Assembly (NCBI GenBank): GCA_033558025.1
Contig: JAUCEF010000004.1
Span: 124,001-188,000 of the forward strand
Reading direction: 5' to 3'
DNA: 64,000 nucleotides
Source: Phytophthora sp. 'mugwort'
Taxonomy: Eukaryota > Oomycota > Peronosporomycetes > Peronosporales > Peronosporaceae
Of the stretch, positions 35,026-45,940 are shown piece by piece. Positions within the stretch are counted from its first letter, which is position 1. Each line of letters begins with the position of its first letter. Both the position numbers and the translations under genes were made by a program. The notes beneath the pieces are model-generated. The model saw nothing but the letters and a program-made list of their open reading frames with translations, did not search any database and was not told the origin of the DNA.

Positions 35026-37146
35026 TCAGTCTGTGATAACTCGCACACCTAACGCCGACACGCGGTGGATCTTTTCGTTTGCAGGTTGACGCATGAACAT
35101 CATATTGGTTGGCACATCCATCGACTTGGATAACCACTGCACCATGGCCGGATCAAATGCCCCAGTAACTGCGATGAAATCGATCTTGATCGACGGGTAA
35201 ATGTGGTCGAACAGATTCACCACATCCTCAAACTCGCGTGGAACAGGGGCGTCCGGCTCACATACGTGGACCAGTCGAAGGCAGTACGTGTGTTCGTTCT
35301 GCATCACGTACCGCACAGCTTCATTGATCTTGGGCAAGTTGGCGACCTTGCAGAAAAACACTACAGGCGTGTTTTTGACTGTCTCAATTGTTTTAGCAAT
35401 TTTCACACTGCCAATGAAGGGCTGACCACCTGCTGAAAGCTGCAGAATTGGAGGAATGTCGCCTTGTCCGCCACGGAAGTGAAGCAGTAGCTTTCGGGAA
35501 ATGTAGAGAAGCACTTTGAGCAGACTAACGCGAGTCAGCATCAGGAAAACTACCAGGAAGAACACCGCGAAGTAGATGAAGAAGTATGACAATGCCTTGA
35601 CATCGGAGAAGGCGTTGGCGAGGATGCCCATTGAGATCATACCAAGACAGAAGCACGTGTTGGTCCAAGACGTTGTTTTCTTGCGCGGAATTTCCTCTCG
35701 ATAGATCTTCAGCAGTAGACACGCGATAGTAAATGACAACAATACGCACAGGAAAGCTAGCGCAAAAACTCCAGAGAGCACCGTCACTTCAGCGTTCAAA
35801 ATGAACACGAGACTCGAAGCCACGACGCAGAAGACCATGATAATGTAGTGGTTCGTGCCACGGCACGAGTTGACCTTAAGTAAGAAGCTTGGTAGCACAC
35901 GATCGATGGCCAGCCGTTGAAAAAGACCATTGATACCCACATAAGCCGTCAATACCGCACCAGCAAGCACTCCAAATGCATCAATGGCCACGAGAATCTC
36001 CAGCCAGCGACCACCACTGAGTCGACCCATGTAGGACAGCAATGTTGACTGGTTCGAAATGATCGTGTCGACCGGTACAACTGCTAGTGCCAGCAGTGAG
36101 TACGTCACATTGAACGTACTCGAGAGCGCCCACATGTTGCGCAGAGTTTTCGGGAATACGCCTGCAGCTTGCTCTTCCACGTACTGCGACGAGCTCTCGA
36201 ACCCCGTCACACCCAGCATTGCCGTGCCATAACCTAGGAATAATGCCGAGGCCACATTGCTAGCATCTGTGGCTCCACCAAACATTGTCACTTGAGGAAA
36301 AGAAGTGTCCATGTTGTCTATAAAGATCGACGGGTGCTGCAATACGTAGAGAAGACATAAGACGGCCAACAAAGTGAGTGTGAAAGTGTGGAAAACGAAT
36401 AAAATCAACGCAACGAACGCGCTTTCCGCGATCCCCATCAGACACAATAGCGCGAATACTACGAGCAAGCCAATGGTGCAGCCCATGACGGGGATCTCCA
36501 CCAAAGACTCGTTGACGTAATTCATCGCTGATACTCCATTGACCACTGCCGTTGACAGGTACGAGAGCATACTGAAGACAGCACAAATTGCAGCAATTTT
36601 CTTTGGCGCTGAGTTGAGCATGGCCGTATAGAAACCTCCGTTTAAAGGCACAGCACTCATGACGTCTTCGAATACCCACCGGAGGCAATAGACCACTGCC
36701 ACGACGACCAGTTGCGTCACAGGGGCTAATTTCCCTGCTTTGGCGATTGTTTGACCTGCTGAGAACAAGACACTCGAGAGAATGGCATTGCCACTAATGG
36801 AGGTGGCTGTCCATTCTCCAAGTTTGTTCTTCGTCTCATTAGCCTCCAATTCCTTGCGGATGACGTCGATTTCGTCCGTGCGGCCCTGTACGAACTGAGC
36901 CTCTCCGCCGATGTTAGGGTGCATCCATGAAGGCTCCTTGAAACGCCGGTCCGTGACTTGGATCTGGATGAAGCGTTGACGCAACTGGCTGGGCGTTTCC
37001 GCGCGGATAAAGGTCATCTCGCTCACCCAGCCCAAGTCCGAAGGCTGATGCACCGATAGCGCATAGTCTCCGAGGTGGGGGGACTCGGGAGACAGCAGGT
37101 CTAGATGGAGGTCTTTGTTGGGATCATGGCGGTTTGAATTGGCCAT
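35026..37146 (-). CDS. APC-superfamily permease, second subfamily, paralogue 4
   Basis: 706 residues, single exon. The architecture matches the permeases at 9232-20918, but the sequence forms a distinct subfamily: N-terminus with RFIQIQVTDRRFKEPSWMHP, the TATSISGNAILSSVLFSAGQ first helix, a helix 2-3 signature with MSAVPLNGGFYTAMLNSAP, about twelve helices, and a C-terminal soluble domain with KTPVVFFCKVANL-like residues. The last about 170 codons (35105-35613) are almost identical to the next gene although the remainder is clearly diverged. Start: the first ATG of the frame, 37146. It is expected to act at the plasma membrane; the substrate is unknown. Confidence 0.87.
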   Translation of the reverse strand: MANSNRHDPNKDLHLDLLSPESPHLGDYALSVHQPSDLGWVSEMTFIRAETPSQLRQRFIQIQVTDRRFKEPSWMHPNIGGEAQFVQGRTDEIDVIRKELEANETKNKLGEWTATSISGNAILSSVLFSAGQTIAKAGKLAPVTQLVVVAVVYCLRWVFEDVMSAVPLNGGFYTAMLNSAPKKIAAICAVFSMLSYLSTAVVNGVSAMNYVNESLVEIPVMGCTIGLLVVFALLCLMGIAESAFVALILFVFHTFTLTLLAVLCLLYVLQHPSIFIDNMDTSFPQVTMFGGATDASNVASALFLGYGTAMLGVTGFESSSQYVEEQAAGVFPKTLRNMWALSSTFNVTYSLLALAVVPVDTIISNQSTLLSYMGRLSGGRWLEILVAIDAFGVLAGAVLTAYVGINGLFQRLAIDRVLPSFLLKVNSCRGTNHYIIMVFCVVASSLVFILNAEVTVLSGVFALAFLCVLLSFTIACLLLKIYREEIPRKKTTSWTNTCFCLGMISMGILANAFSDVKALSYFFIYFAVFFLVVFLMLTRVSLLKVLLYISRKLLLHFRGGQGDIPPILQLSAGGQPFIGSVKIAKTIETVKNTPVVFFCKVANLPKINEAVRYVMQNEHTYCLRLVHVCEPDAPVPREFEDVVNLFDHIYPSIKIDFIAVTGAFDPAMVQWLSKSMDVPTNMMFMRQPANEKIHRVSALGVRVITD

Positions 37147-38012
37147 GATTCACTGAAGGGGGGTCTAGACTGTGGTGCCAATGGTGCTGGCGTCTCGAGT
37201 TGCGAACTGACACTTGGAATAGACGTCAGGTGAAACGCTTGGACTATTTGGGCTTTTGTATGTATTGACAGAGAGCGGCCATGAATTTGAACTGGGTAAA
37301 ATGAATTTCGAAGTACAGTACCAAGTATTATACTTCGCCATTCAATTGGTAAAAGTTTTGCCACAAGAACGTTTTTTTGCTAATGTTTTGGAAGCTGAGA
37401 GGCGCCCCCCTCAGTGGTAAACTCGGAGGCGCGCTGGCGCTGCATGATATCCATTTATTCGCCGATGGGCTGTGTTTGTCGGTGATCCATTGCCCAGGTG
37501 CACCGCCCCCAATCGGACGGACGGACGTCAGGTGCGGCTGGCTCGTCGTGAAGGTGCATAACCCACCGCAATGGTTTTAGACGTCGGCGTGGTGTGTGGC
37601 ACGCAAACGCCACGGCATACGGAGATTTTGCTGCTGCTGGATGTCGGCACTGCCGCGCCCACACATCGAATTATGGTCCCTCTGTCCGCGCTTTCTATTA
37701 GCTCTTATGAACTGTTTTCTCGTTCGCGGGCTGCACGGCATGGAAGACGGCAACCGTCCATGGAGATTTTGTGGTGCGGTTGCTACCTTGGGCAATCTCG
37801 GTTCCTTGCTTGCTGGAGACCGCGCAATCTCCCTTATCATTGACGAATAACCGTGCACTTGCCTGGCGTCGGCGTATCTGGCAGATGTATTGCTAGTGGC
37901 AACACATCTGCGACAAGGTCTTAAACTAAACCGCGTAAAAACTATCGGATACTAGTTACTTGAGGAACAATCTGCATACCAACTGCCTACGTTACACTGA
38001 TACTAAGCGTAT
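37147..38012. other. intergenic between permeases 4 and 5
   Basis: Overlapping open frames under 95 codons on both strands and no recognisable domain. It contains a GGACGGACGGACG run near 37517, similar in style to the repeat at 4130. No gene supported. Confidence 0.45.
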
Positions 38013-40166
38013 TTAGCCTGTCACGACGCGCACACCCAGTGCTGAAACACGGTGGATCTTCTTGCTCGACGGCTGGCCCATGAACATCATGTTGGTTGGC
38101 ACATCCATCGACTTGGATAACCACTGCACCATGGCCGGATCAAATGCCCCAGTGACTGCGATGAAATCGATCTTGATCGACGGGTAAATGTGGTCGAACA
38201 GATTCACAACGTCCTCAAACTCGCGTGGAACAGGGGCGTCCGGCTCACATACGTGGACCAGTCGAAGGCAGTACGTGTGTTCGTTCTGCATCACGTACCG
38301 CACAGCTTCATTGATCTTGGGCAAGTTGGCGACCTTGCAGAAAAACACTACAGGCGTGTTTTTGACTGTCTCAATTGTTTTAGCAATTTTCACACTGCCA
38401 ATGAAGGGCTGACCACCTGCTGAAAGCTGCAGAATTGGAGGAATATCGCCTTGTCCGCCACGGAAGTGAAGCAGTAGCTTTCGGGAAATGTAGAGAAGCA
38501 CTTTGAGCAGACTAACGCGAGTCAGCATCAGGAAAACTACCAGGAAGAACACCGCGAAGTAGATGAAGAAGTATGACAATGCCTTGACATCGGAGAAGGC
38601 ATTGGCGAGGATGCCCAGTGCAACCATACCAAAGCAGCAGCTTGTGTTAGTCCAAGACGTTGTTTTTTCCCGAGGAATTTCTTCACGATACACCTTCAGC
38701 AACAGGCACGCGATGATGAAACACATCAACACGCACAAGAAAGCGAGTGCGAAAACTCCGGAGAGTACCGTCACTTCAGCGTCCAAAATAAACACCAGGC
38801 TCGCGGCCACAACGAAAAAGACCAGAATAATGTAGTGGTTTGTGCCACGGCACGAGTTCACCCGGAGCAAAAAGCTCGGTAAAACACGGTCGATAGCCAA
38901 ACGCTGGAAGAGACCGTTAATCCCCACGTAAGCTGTCAGAACAGCCCCAGCGAGCACACCGAAAGCATCAATTGCCACAAGGATTTCCAGCCAGCGACCA
39001 CCACTCAGTCGACCCATGTACGCCAGTAAAGTCGATTGGTTAGCAATGATCGTATCTAGCGGCACAGTCGCCAAAGCCATGAAGGAATACGCCACGTTAA
39101 ACGTACTGGAAAGGGCCCACATGTTGCGCAATGTCTTCGGGAACATGCCTGCAGCTTGCTCTTCCACGTACTGTGAAGATGTCTCAAAGCCTGTAACACT
39201 CAACATTGCTGTACCATAGCCCAGAAATAAAGCTGAGAAGACGTCGCTGTTTTCTAGAGCCTCACCAAAAATCGTCACTTCAGGAAGCGACGTGCCCATG
39301 TTGTCCACAAAGATGGACGGATGTTGCACAATGTAAATGATACTGAAAACGCCTAAAAGAAGGAGCGTGAACATGTGGAAGGAGAATAAGAGCAGTGCAA
39401 CGAACGCGCTCTCTGCGATCCCCATAAGGCACAACAGTGCAAACATGGCCAATAATCCAATCGAGCAAATCATTACAGGCAACTCCACCAGCGACTCGTT
39501 CACATAATTCATCGCCGATACGCCGTTCACCACTCCAGTCGCCAAATATGACATGACACTAAAGACAGCACAGATCGCAGCCACTTTTTTGGGGGCAGAG
39601 TTAAGCATAGCTGTATAAAAGCCTCCGTTTAACGGCACCGCACTCATCACCTCTTCAAACACCCACCGCAGATAATAGATCACGATTGCCACGAGTAATT
39701 GTGCCACTGGAGCGAGTTTTCCAGCCTTGGCGATGGTTTGTCCCGTGGAGAATAAGACACTGGACATGATGTCATTGCCACCAATGGATGTGGCCGTCCA
39801 CTCACCCAGTTTGTGTTCGCTTGCATGGTCTTTGAGCTCCTCGCGAATAGCTGAAATCTCGTCAGCTCGTCCTTGAACATATTGAGCCTCTCCGCCAATG
39901 TTCGGGTGCATCCAAGAAGGCTCCTTGAACCTCTGGTCCACGACTTGGATCTGGATGAAACGTTGGCGTAGCTGGCTGGGCGTATCGGCCCGGATAAAGT
40001 TCATTTCGCTCACCCAGCCAGCAGATTCCGTGTCAGTCGGTTGATGTATCGACAGGGGCGTGATCCCGCTCAGATGCACATAGGTGGTACCAGGCGAGCC
40101 CAGCGACAGAGGCGACCGCGGTGGCAACGAATCCAAACGTGAGCTTCGGTCGTCGGAGTAGGGCAT
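38013..40166 (-). CDS. APC-superfamily permease, second subfamily, paralogue 5
   Basis: 717 residues, single exon, tandem duplicate of the gene at 35026 in the same direction. Shared features are RFIQIQVVDQRFKEPSWMHP, the SIGGNDIMSSVLFSTGQ first helix, MSAVPLNGGFYTAMLNSAP and ITGFE-like VTGFETSSQYVEEQAAG in the middle. The N-terminus is longer and serine/proline-rich. The 3' tract 38092-38600 matches 35105-35613 at all but four positions, which points to gene conversion between the pair. The start is the first ATG, 40166. Confidence 0.87.
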   Translation of the reverse strand: MPYSDDRSSRLDSLPPRSPLSLGSPGTTYVHLSGITPLSIHQPTDTESAGWVSEMNFIRADTPSQLRQRFIQIQVVDQRFKEPSWMHPNIGGEAQYVQGRADEISAIREELKDHASEHKLGEWTATSIGGNDIMSSVLFSTGQTIAKAGKLAPVAQLLVAIVIYYLRWVFEEVMSAVPLNGGFYTAMLNSAPKKVAAICAVFSVMSYLATGVVNGVSAMNYVNESLVELPVMICSIGLLAMFALLCLMGIAESAFVALLLFSFHMFTLLLLGVFSIIYIVQHPSIFVDNMGTSLPEVTIFGEALENSDVFSALFLGYGTAMLSVTGFETSSQYVEEQAAGMFPKTLRNMWALSSTFNVAYSFMALATVPLDTIIANQSTLLAYMGRLSGGRWLEILVAIDAFGVLAGAVLTAYVGINGLFQRLAIDRVLPSFLLRVNSCRGTNHYIILVFFVVAASLVFILDAEVTVLSGVFALAFLCVLMCFIIACLLLKVYREEIPREKTTSWTNTSCCFGMVALGILANAFSDVKALSYFFIYFAVFFLVVFLMLTRVSLLKVLLYISRKLLLHFRGGQGDIPPILQLSAGGQPFIGSVKIAKTIETVKNTPVVFFCKVANLPKINEAVRYVMQNEHTYCLRLVHVCEPDAPVPREFEDVVNLFDHIYPSIKIDFIAVTGAFDPAMVQWLSKSMDVPTNMMFMGQPSSKKIHRVSALGVRVVTG

Positions 40167-40368
40167 GACTGGTAGCGACGTACGTATGAGCCTGGGACGG
40201 CAACTTCTTAACTGACGGGAGGACTCACATGTGTTCTAACCGTTGAACTATTTGAGGCTTCTTGTCCCATTTTCAAACTGGCGGGGTACGTTTTGCAGCC
40301 AATCGAGTTACATTGACAATTACCGTATACAAGGTATACAATATAGCAATGAAACATGCATGTTTTCA

Positions 40369-41901
40369 TTAGAAAAGAAGAGGAGGCATGTCTTCATTCT
40401 CTTCTATCTCTCCTTCAGGGCCAGCGGGGTAGCTAGCTACCGTTTTTGTCACAAGCGGCGTCATTTGCAGTCGCCCTTCGAAAGCGTTGTTATCGTCATC
40501 GTTATCTCTTTTAACCAGTCCACGAATTTTCACTGTACGCCGTTTACCAGGTGAAACGTTGTTTGCGGCTTCCAGTAACTAAGGATGCATTCGAAAAAAT
40601 GAGTCTATCACCCTCGAACTGCAATATAATAGGCAAAGTCGTACCTCGTCGAAGAGTTTCGTGCTCTGCGTCATGGTCCTTGTAGTCGAAGTTGATTTCT
40701 TCTTCGCGTTCTTGTCCTTCAGCTTTCTCTCCTGCTCTTCGCGGTACAGCTGAGCGCGAAGTTGTTGTGTGGGAGTAACATGAGCTTTCGGTAGAGTCAA
40801 GCGTAAAGTGCCAGTGATTTTCGACCGCTCGGCTTTTCCCGCGTCCGAGTGCACGAGCTCAGGAAATTTAAGCCGAAGAACCTTGTTCTTGGCCACAATG
40901 GAAACGTACGACGGGTGGACGTCAATATCTACGAGCGACGTGTCAAGGAACCGTGGCAAATCCACTTCCACAATGACGTCGATTATCTCGTCCGTCAGTC
41001 GGAACTCCCATTTTCCTTCGTTACACTGCCGAACGGATCCATCTGCCCGCTCTTCCAGCTCTCGAGCCTTTCGCCGCGTCTGCTCGTGTTCCGCCTCTGT
41101 ATTTCTCTCCTTCGGCTGGTTCTCGCGCCGTCGAGCTTCTTCTTCTTCCTTCTGCTCTGCCATTTCCAAGTACATCTCGCGACGGGTGTGTGGGGTATAC
41201 GGCACCTTCTTCGTCGATGCCATCACAGCCTTTTTCTTCTTTCCAGCCTTTTCCCTCTGCTCCTCCGAGATGTCGGTCGCTTCACCGCCTACAACTTCAA
41301 TCACTGCTTCATTTTCTGTCACAGCCTGTTGCTCTCGCTCCAACGCCTTCTTGGAGAGCACCATCGTGGCTTCTCTGCGGACATATTTCTGCCTCTCTTG
41401 GAACACCTGCAAGGCCTTAATCCGGTCGCTGCGTTGAATCTCTTTGCCGTCTAGTATCTCAAGTTGAGGCAGTGAAGCGATGACGTATTCCCTGAACCCA
41501 GTCTCCCAGTTGGACTGGCACGGATTACCGAGCATGTAGAGCTCTCGGAGATGCTGCAGAGGCCTCAGATGATTAACGCTCTCTTCCAGCGTGTCGAAGT
41601 CCACAAAGTTCACGGTGAGGTCCAATTTGTTGAGAAACTCGCAGCTCTGCAGGCCCTCGATCTTGCCGATATTATTCAGAGCTAAGTTGAGGTACCGCAG
41701 CTCCTTCATGTGCGTCAGGCCCTCCATCTTGTCGATGATATTGTTTTGCAGGTAAAGGATGCGCAGCTTGCGGCACAAAGTGCCGATCACCTCGATCTTC
41801 TCTAGCTCCTCTTGGTGCAGAGAGATCTCTTCAAGAGTCGAGATGATGCCTTCATTGTGCTCCGCTCGCTTGCGAAGTAGCTCCACCGTGATACGAGGCA
41901 T
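40369..41901 (-). CDS. DNAAF11: DNAAF11/LRRC6 (tilB)-like dynein arm assembly factor
   Basis: Exons 41901-40645 and 40578-40369 on the minus strand, intron 66 bases (phase 0), 488 residues. The N-terminus (ITVELLRKRAEHNEGIISTL) is diagnostic of LRRC6/tilB. Leucine-rich repeats (about 20-130) and an LRR cap with LPQLEILDGKEIQRSDRIKA follow. A charged coiled coil (about 165-290) leads into a CS/p23-like domain (about 295-385). Without the second exon the reading frame runs into unrelated residues; with it the protein ends in the family's acidic PPL motif (EDMPPLLF). The protein helps pre-assemble axonemal dynein arms in the cytoplasm, so the organism makes motile flagella, in keeping with oomycete zoospores. 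Confidence 0.9.
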
Positions 41902-42880
41902 GGCGGATGGCAGATGGCCTGCAGAATCGGAAATGAATGAACATGTATCTTTGGCTGCGTCTTTTCACTATATTGATGTGGCGAACACTACAGAACTGAT
42001 GAAAAAAAGAAATCAAGCTTCACTCCGCGACAGATTATTATCCACCCATTTCGGTGGTTGTAACTCAGTGAATTTGTACATGTATTGCTACCATTGCACG
42101 GCGTTATTCACAAAGTCGACACTCAAATTAAAAAAATGCGCAGTCAACTTCAAATGCACTCTCCACGATCATATTCTAATTAATATTCTTTAAAATAGGA
42201 TATTTGTGATTGCGAAAGGGCGGAAAGCTTTCGGCGAGGGTGCTGCGCTCGCTCAGCCATCGCCATCACTTCTCATCTTTCACACAGTTTTTTTTTAAGC
42301 AAGCAGTTACTAGTAATATACGCCTTATTGTACAGGTGCGCGGTTGCATCCTGCGCGTCGACAATGTGACGGGGCACACAACACCTTGCGCACTGGAAGT
42401 GTAACTTTTTGAGTACAAGTCCCCGTCCTGGGGGACAGTTACCAAATTAGGTAGATATAAGAGCAACTGGACCGGTAGTGAAAAGGAGCAAAAGTTTACG
42501 CTCGTTTTCATTAATGACACATTGGAGACTTTATCGGTGTAGTGATAGGATTTAAAAAGTAATGATGAGGTAACTCATCAAACGCGGTAGATGTCCTACG
42601 CGGAAGACGAAGTGAATACACCCTCTATATTCACAAAATAAAGTCAGCAGACGTTCCGTAGGGAATAGCACTTTTGAAAACGACTGGAGGGGTCGTTTTG
42701 CCTGAATAAAAGCGGCGCGTCTCCCACCCCTCTCTAAACCGTAGCTATATCTTCCTCTCAAATTTTTGAAACTCCCGGCTGCGCTCTCCGTGGTCGGTGA
42801 CCACATAGCTGCGAGTGCTGATAGCCATGAACTAACTAACTAACTACATCGTCGTTATTGTCACTGTTGTGAACTCGCCA
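41902..42880. other. intergenic, upstream of DNAAF11
   Basis: About 1 kb with no supported gene; mostly AT-rich DNA and a short GGGGACAGTTACC stretch. A tandem ACTAACTAACTA run lies near 42832-42846, next to the Harbinger element. Confidence 0.5.
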
Positions 42881-42887
42881 TCTAGAT

Positions 42888-44084
42888 GCTGACGTAATAC
42901 CAAATGCGACGGGTTGGAATGACGAGGAGTTTGTTTGGCTCCGCATTGCGTACACAAACATATCAGAAGATGGTGGGGAGATGTCTAGCTCTACACTGCG
43001 TACACAAACATATCAGAAGCTGGTGTGAAGACGTTTGCCTCTGCACTGTGTACACAAACATATCAGAGGATACCGACACTGATCAAGATAGCAGCAACGT
43101 ATGGGAACGCATTCATGCGACTTACTGTCGGGTTTCCAAACCAGAGGCTACGTCGCGAAATGCAGAGGCCCTTCAAAGCCGTGGTCAAGCTTAATACGTG
43201 ATTTTATTCGCTTTGCTGTACAGTTTGGTGAGTAACCATTTGCTATTGATTGTTATGACTTTACTCTGACTTCATGGTCCTGGTTGGCTTATGGTAACAC
43301 AATTCGAGGCAGAAGAACATAGCGTCTGGACCGTCGACGACTGCATTCGAGAGACAAATGATCGTTTCTCTGCTAAGCGAGAACAGCAAAATGCAAATGC
43401 ATTTGAAATATATAGGAAGGATCGCAAGAGTAAGAAGACGAAGTCACGTCCAAATCCCGACGTCTTTCGTTTTATGCACTGCTACACCATTCTGAAGAAT
43501 AGCGTGCGCTTCATGTGAGCGATTCCGTCTCCGCGAAAACGGACTCCACCGCCTACAGTCGGTCGTTCTGTTGGTAATTCTGGTAACTTTAATAGCGAAA
43601 TGCTGAAAATTGATCTGACTTAATTTATTGTACTGCATTGACATAGGTATGATTGATGCAGAGCTCGGGCGTTTTCGATGGATAATCTGCTAGACAGCGA
43701 CGACAGCGGAATCTCAGAGAGTGCTTCGGGAGCTGGTCGACTCGACAACTGGAGTCAAAGGCCTGTATGACCACAGGGAAAGAAACAAGCGAAGGCAGCG
43801 TGGAAGCGGCTGCTGACAGATCCATGGCTCTCTCGAAGCACGGGTTGGCTAAGGCGACTGCTGCACATGTGGACATTATGAAGGAACAACGGGGTGTGGC
43901 CAAGAAAACAAAATATGCAAGTGCAGTCCGAGATGACTATTATGACTGCGTCAGCGTCTCAACTAACCGAATAAGGTTCGGAGTACATACGCCTCCGACA
44001 AAAACGAAAGCTGAAATCGTAAGCGGTAGTTTGAGCTCGAAGAAGCTAACGGCAATTCAAATTAAATTGTACGCCCCATCGTAA
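42888..44084 (+). pseudogene. NAM/trihelix-like Harbinger companion gene, broken
   Basis: Starts with a SANT/NAM-like segment (GWNDEEFVWLRIAYTNISED, 42914-42973). A 50-base unit is then tandemly triplicated (42931-43080), which disrupts the frame. Downstream blocks match the family: WERIHATYCRVSKPEA (about 43098), SVDDCIRETND-like VDDCIRETNDRFSAKREQQNA (about 43333-43395) and FRFMHCYTILKNSVRFM. A basic KKQAKAAWKR stretch (about 43783) and HGLAKATAAHVDIMKEQ (about 43840) close the protein. Several frame changes make it non-functional. Confidence 0.55.
42931..43080 (+). repeat. three tandem copies of a 50-base unit
   Basis: TACACAAACATATCAGA recurs at 42951, 43001 and 43051, an exact period of 50, with diverged bases between. 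The unit lies inside the first coding block of the NAM-like gene. Confidence 0.85.
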
Positions 44085-44149
44085 AACATCTGAACTAGCT
44101 GGTACATGCCCAAACATGCCCAATAATATCCGTTTTTAGCTGAAAGTGT

Positions 44150-45266
44150 TTTGCTGTGTTCATAACAGAACTGTACAGGACGAAAAACTTTCGGGTAAGT
44201 TTTCGGTTTTGCTGCTACGCGTTTGAATTGAAATCGATGGCGTCTGTAGTCACCTCGCAAAACACTGAAGCCAAATATCGAATGGGTTGCCGAATGTTTG
44301 GCTGGTCTCGCTATCAATGATCATGTCGTGCAAAATTATGCAGCACTTGAGGATGTCCTTTACTTCGTCTAGGTTCCATTTTGTTGCTGAACGGGCGACA
44401 ATGGCAAAGTGCGCCTGCAGAACACCGAAGGCTCTCTCCATATCCTTTCTTAACGACTCTTATGCCTTCGCAAATTTCTGTTGCTTCTTATTTACTGGAG
44501 CAGCTATTCTTTCCACGAAATATAACTAAATAAAAATATTGCCAGTCGGGTTATACTCCATCGGCTAACCAGTACAGCGATCAGTATGTATTTCCATTTC
44601 TAATGAATTCAAACTGAGGCGCTGCAGGATCCACATACCCCCGCAATGCGATACGTGTAATACATTCAGATCATCGAGAGACCCAGGTATTCCAACGAAA
44701 GCATGCCATTTACGCAAATCTGATGTCGTAACTGACTCCAAAACCACAATAGCGTTATTTGAGCACCTTGAAAATCACCTCCCCAAACACTGGGGCAACT
44801 ATTCCATGTCCACTTCATGCTATCAATTGATCCGATCATATCTGGAAATCCCCGGCCCGCATTTACGTCAAGTATGTTTCGTAGATCTGCTTTGTTCGGA
44901 GTCGCAAGAAGTGCCTGTAGATAGCTAGGATAGCTTGAACGAAGTGTTTTAGATATGGGTTTACCGTGGGTTCCCCTATTCCAAACACCTCACCAAGAAT
45001 CCGCCGAGCAACCGTAAGACAGCATGCGCAAAGCTTGAACTTTGGATGAATACCCAGTTTTCCAGTTGCATCCCTCCGCAAGCGAAGTATGGGTCGTACC
45101 GTCCAACATCATCTACAATCTGGGAAACCAAGGTTCGGTTCATACGAAAACGTCGTCTGAACTGCTTATCCATGTAGACCGGTCTGTCGCAAAGGTGGAT
45201 CTTGATGAAGCGCGCGTATTCAGCTTCGAAGTCGCGTGGTAAATTTGTTTTACATCGATGCCGCAC
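44150..45266 (-). pseudogene. plant-type PIF/Harbinger transposase, broken
   Basis: Blocks on the minus strand in order are RRRFRMNRTLVSQIVDDVGR (about 45155-45095), CACCLTVARRILGEVFGIGE (about 45025-44965), a GSID segment (about 44820), KWHAFVGIPGSLDDLNVL (about 44710-44655) and the C-terminal MERAFGVLQAHFAIV with ILHDMIIDSE (44441-44290). This is the ALP1-like transposon protein layout. Frameshifts separate every block, so it is inactive. Confidence 0.8.
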
Positions 45267-45584
45267 TCGCCGGCGCTTTGATGGTTCGTCGGCGGCGCAT
45301 AGCGCAAGAACGGATAGCTGCTGTAGCAGCGCTAGCGCCGTACAAGTGCATGAAGCGACTGAAAATGACCAAAGAATGACTCCTGTGATTTCTACTCTAG
45401 GCAGACTTACGTATTAAGCATATGCGTATCACTACACCGGTAACGAAAGCCGTTATAGTGCACATTGCCAGGCCCTTTTATGAGGCCTCAATTCTGCGCA
45501 ATGCGATTCGCTTCGGGTAACCACTATTCTTTTTTTTTTTGCCTTTTCACTACCGATACAGTTGTTCTAAGAATATATATTTAG

Positions 45585-45757
45585 GTGATCTCCTTTAGAT
45601 TTTCACCTATAAAGTATCCTAGATGTTATCCTATTGGGTGGCTCTGAGGTCTTTGTACCATATGTATGGTACCCATTCATGACGACAATGCATTGACGTC
45701 TTAGTGATGTTTGCTACATTACTAGCGGTACTTGGGTACACCATCCCGTTACATCTC
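45585..45757. repeat. partial LTR of a gypsy-type element
   Basis: A TATAAAG-bearing segment ends in CCCGTTACA at 45757. Directly after it comes TCTCCCCCCACC, which read on the other strand is a purine tract. The left end is missing. Orientation is therefore not certain: it could be a 5' LTR for the plus gag at 45941 or a 3' LTR for a minus element. Confidence 0.4.
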
Positions 45758-45940
45758 CCCCCACCTAAGTTTGGTTTACCGACCATCCGGACAAAAGAAA
45801 GGAAGTCACCGCCTTTCACTCTCTAAGTCGAAATACATCGACTTCGCTGCGGTCGGTTTTCCCCATCTGGCTCATTTACGTTTGAGTCTCGAGCAGTTAC
45901 ACGTGTTCTCGTCTTCTTGGCCACCACATCGGCCTCAAGT

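Larger units (their letters stand above)
42881..45420. mobile_element. second PIF-Harbinger element (NAM-like gene plus, transposase minus)
   Basis: A plus-strand trihelix/NAM-like gene (42888-44084) and a minus-strand plant-type PIF transposase (45266-44150) converge in the order seen in PIF-Harbinger elements. Ends are approximate; I could not settle terminal repeats. Both genes are broken. Confidence 0.6.

Noticed and set aside
40808..41454. Long plus-strand frames over DNAAF11
   Set aside because: Serine/phenylalanine-rich antisense of the Lys/Glu coiled coil.
42931..43080. CRISPR-like repeats
   Set aside because: Contiguous 50-base direct repeats without unique spacers, in a eukaryotic transposon gene.
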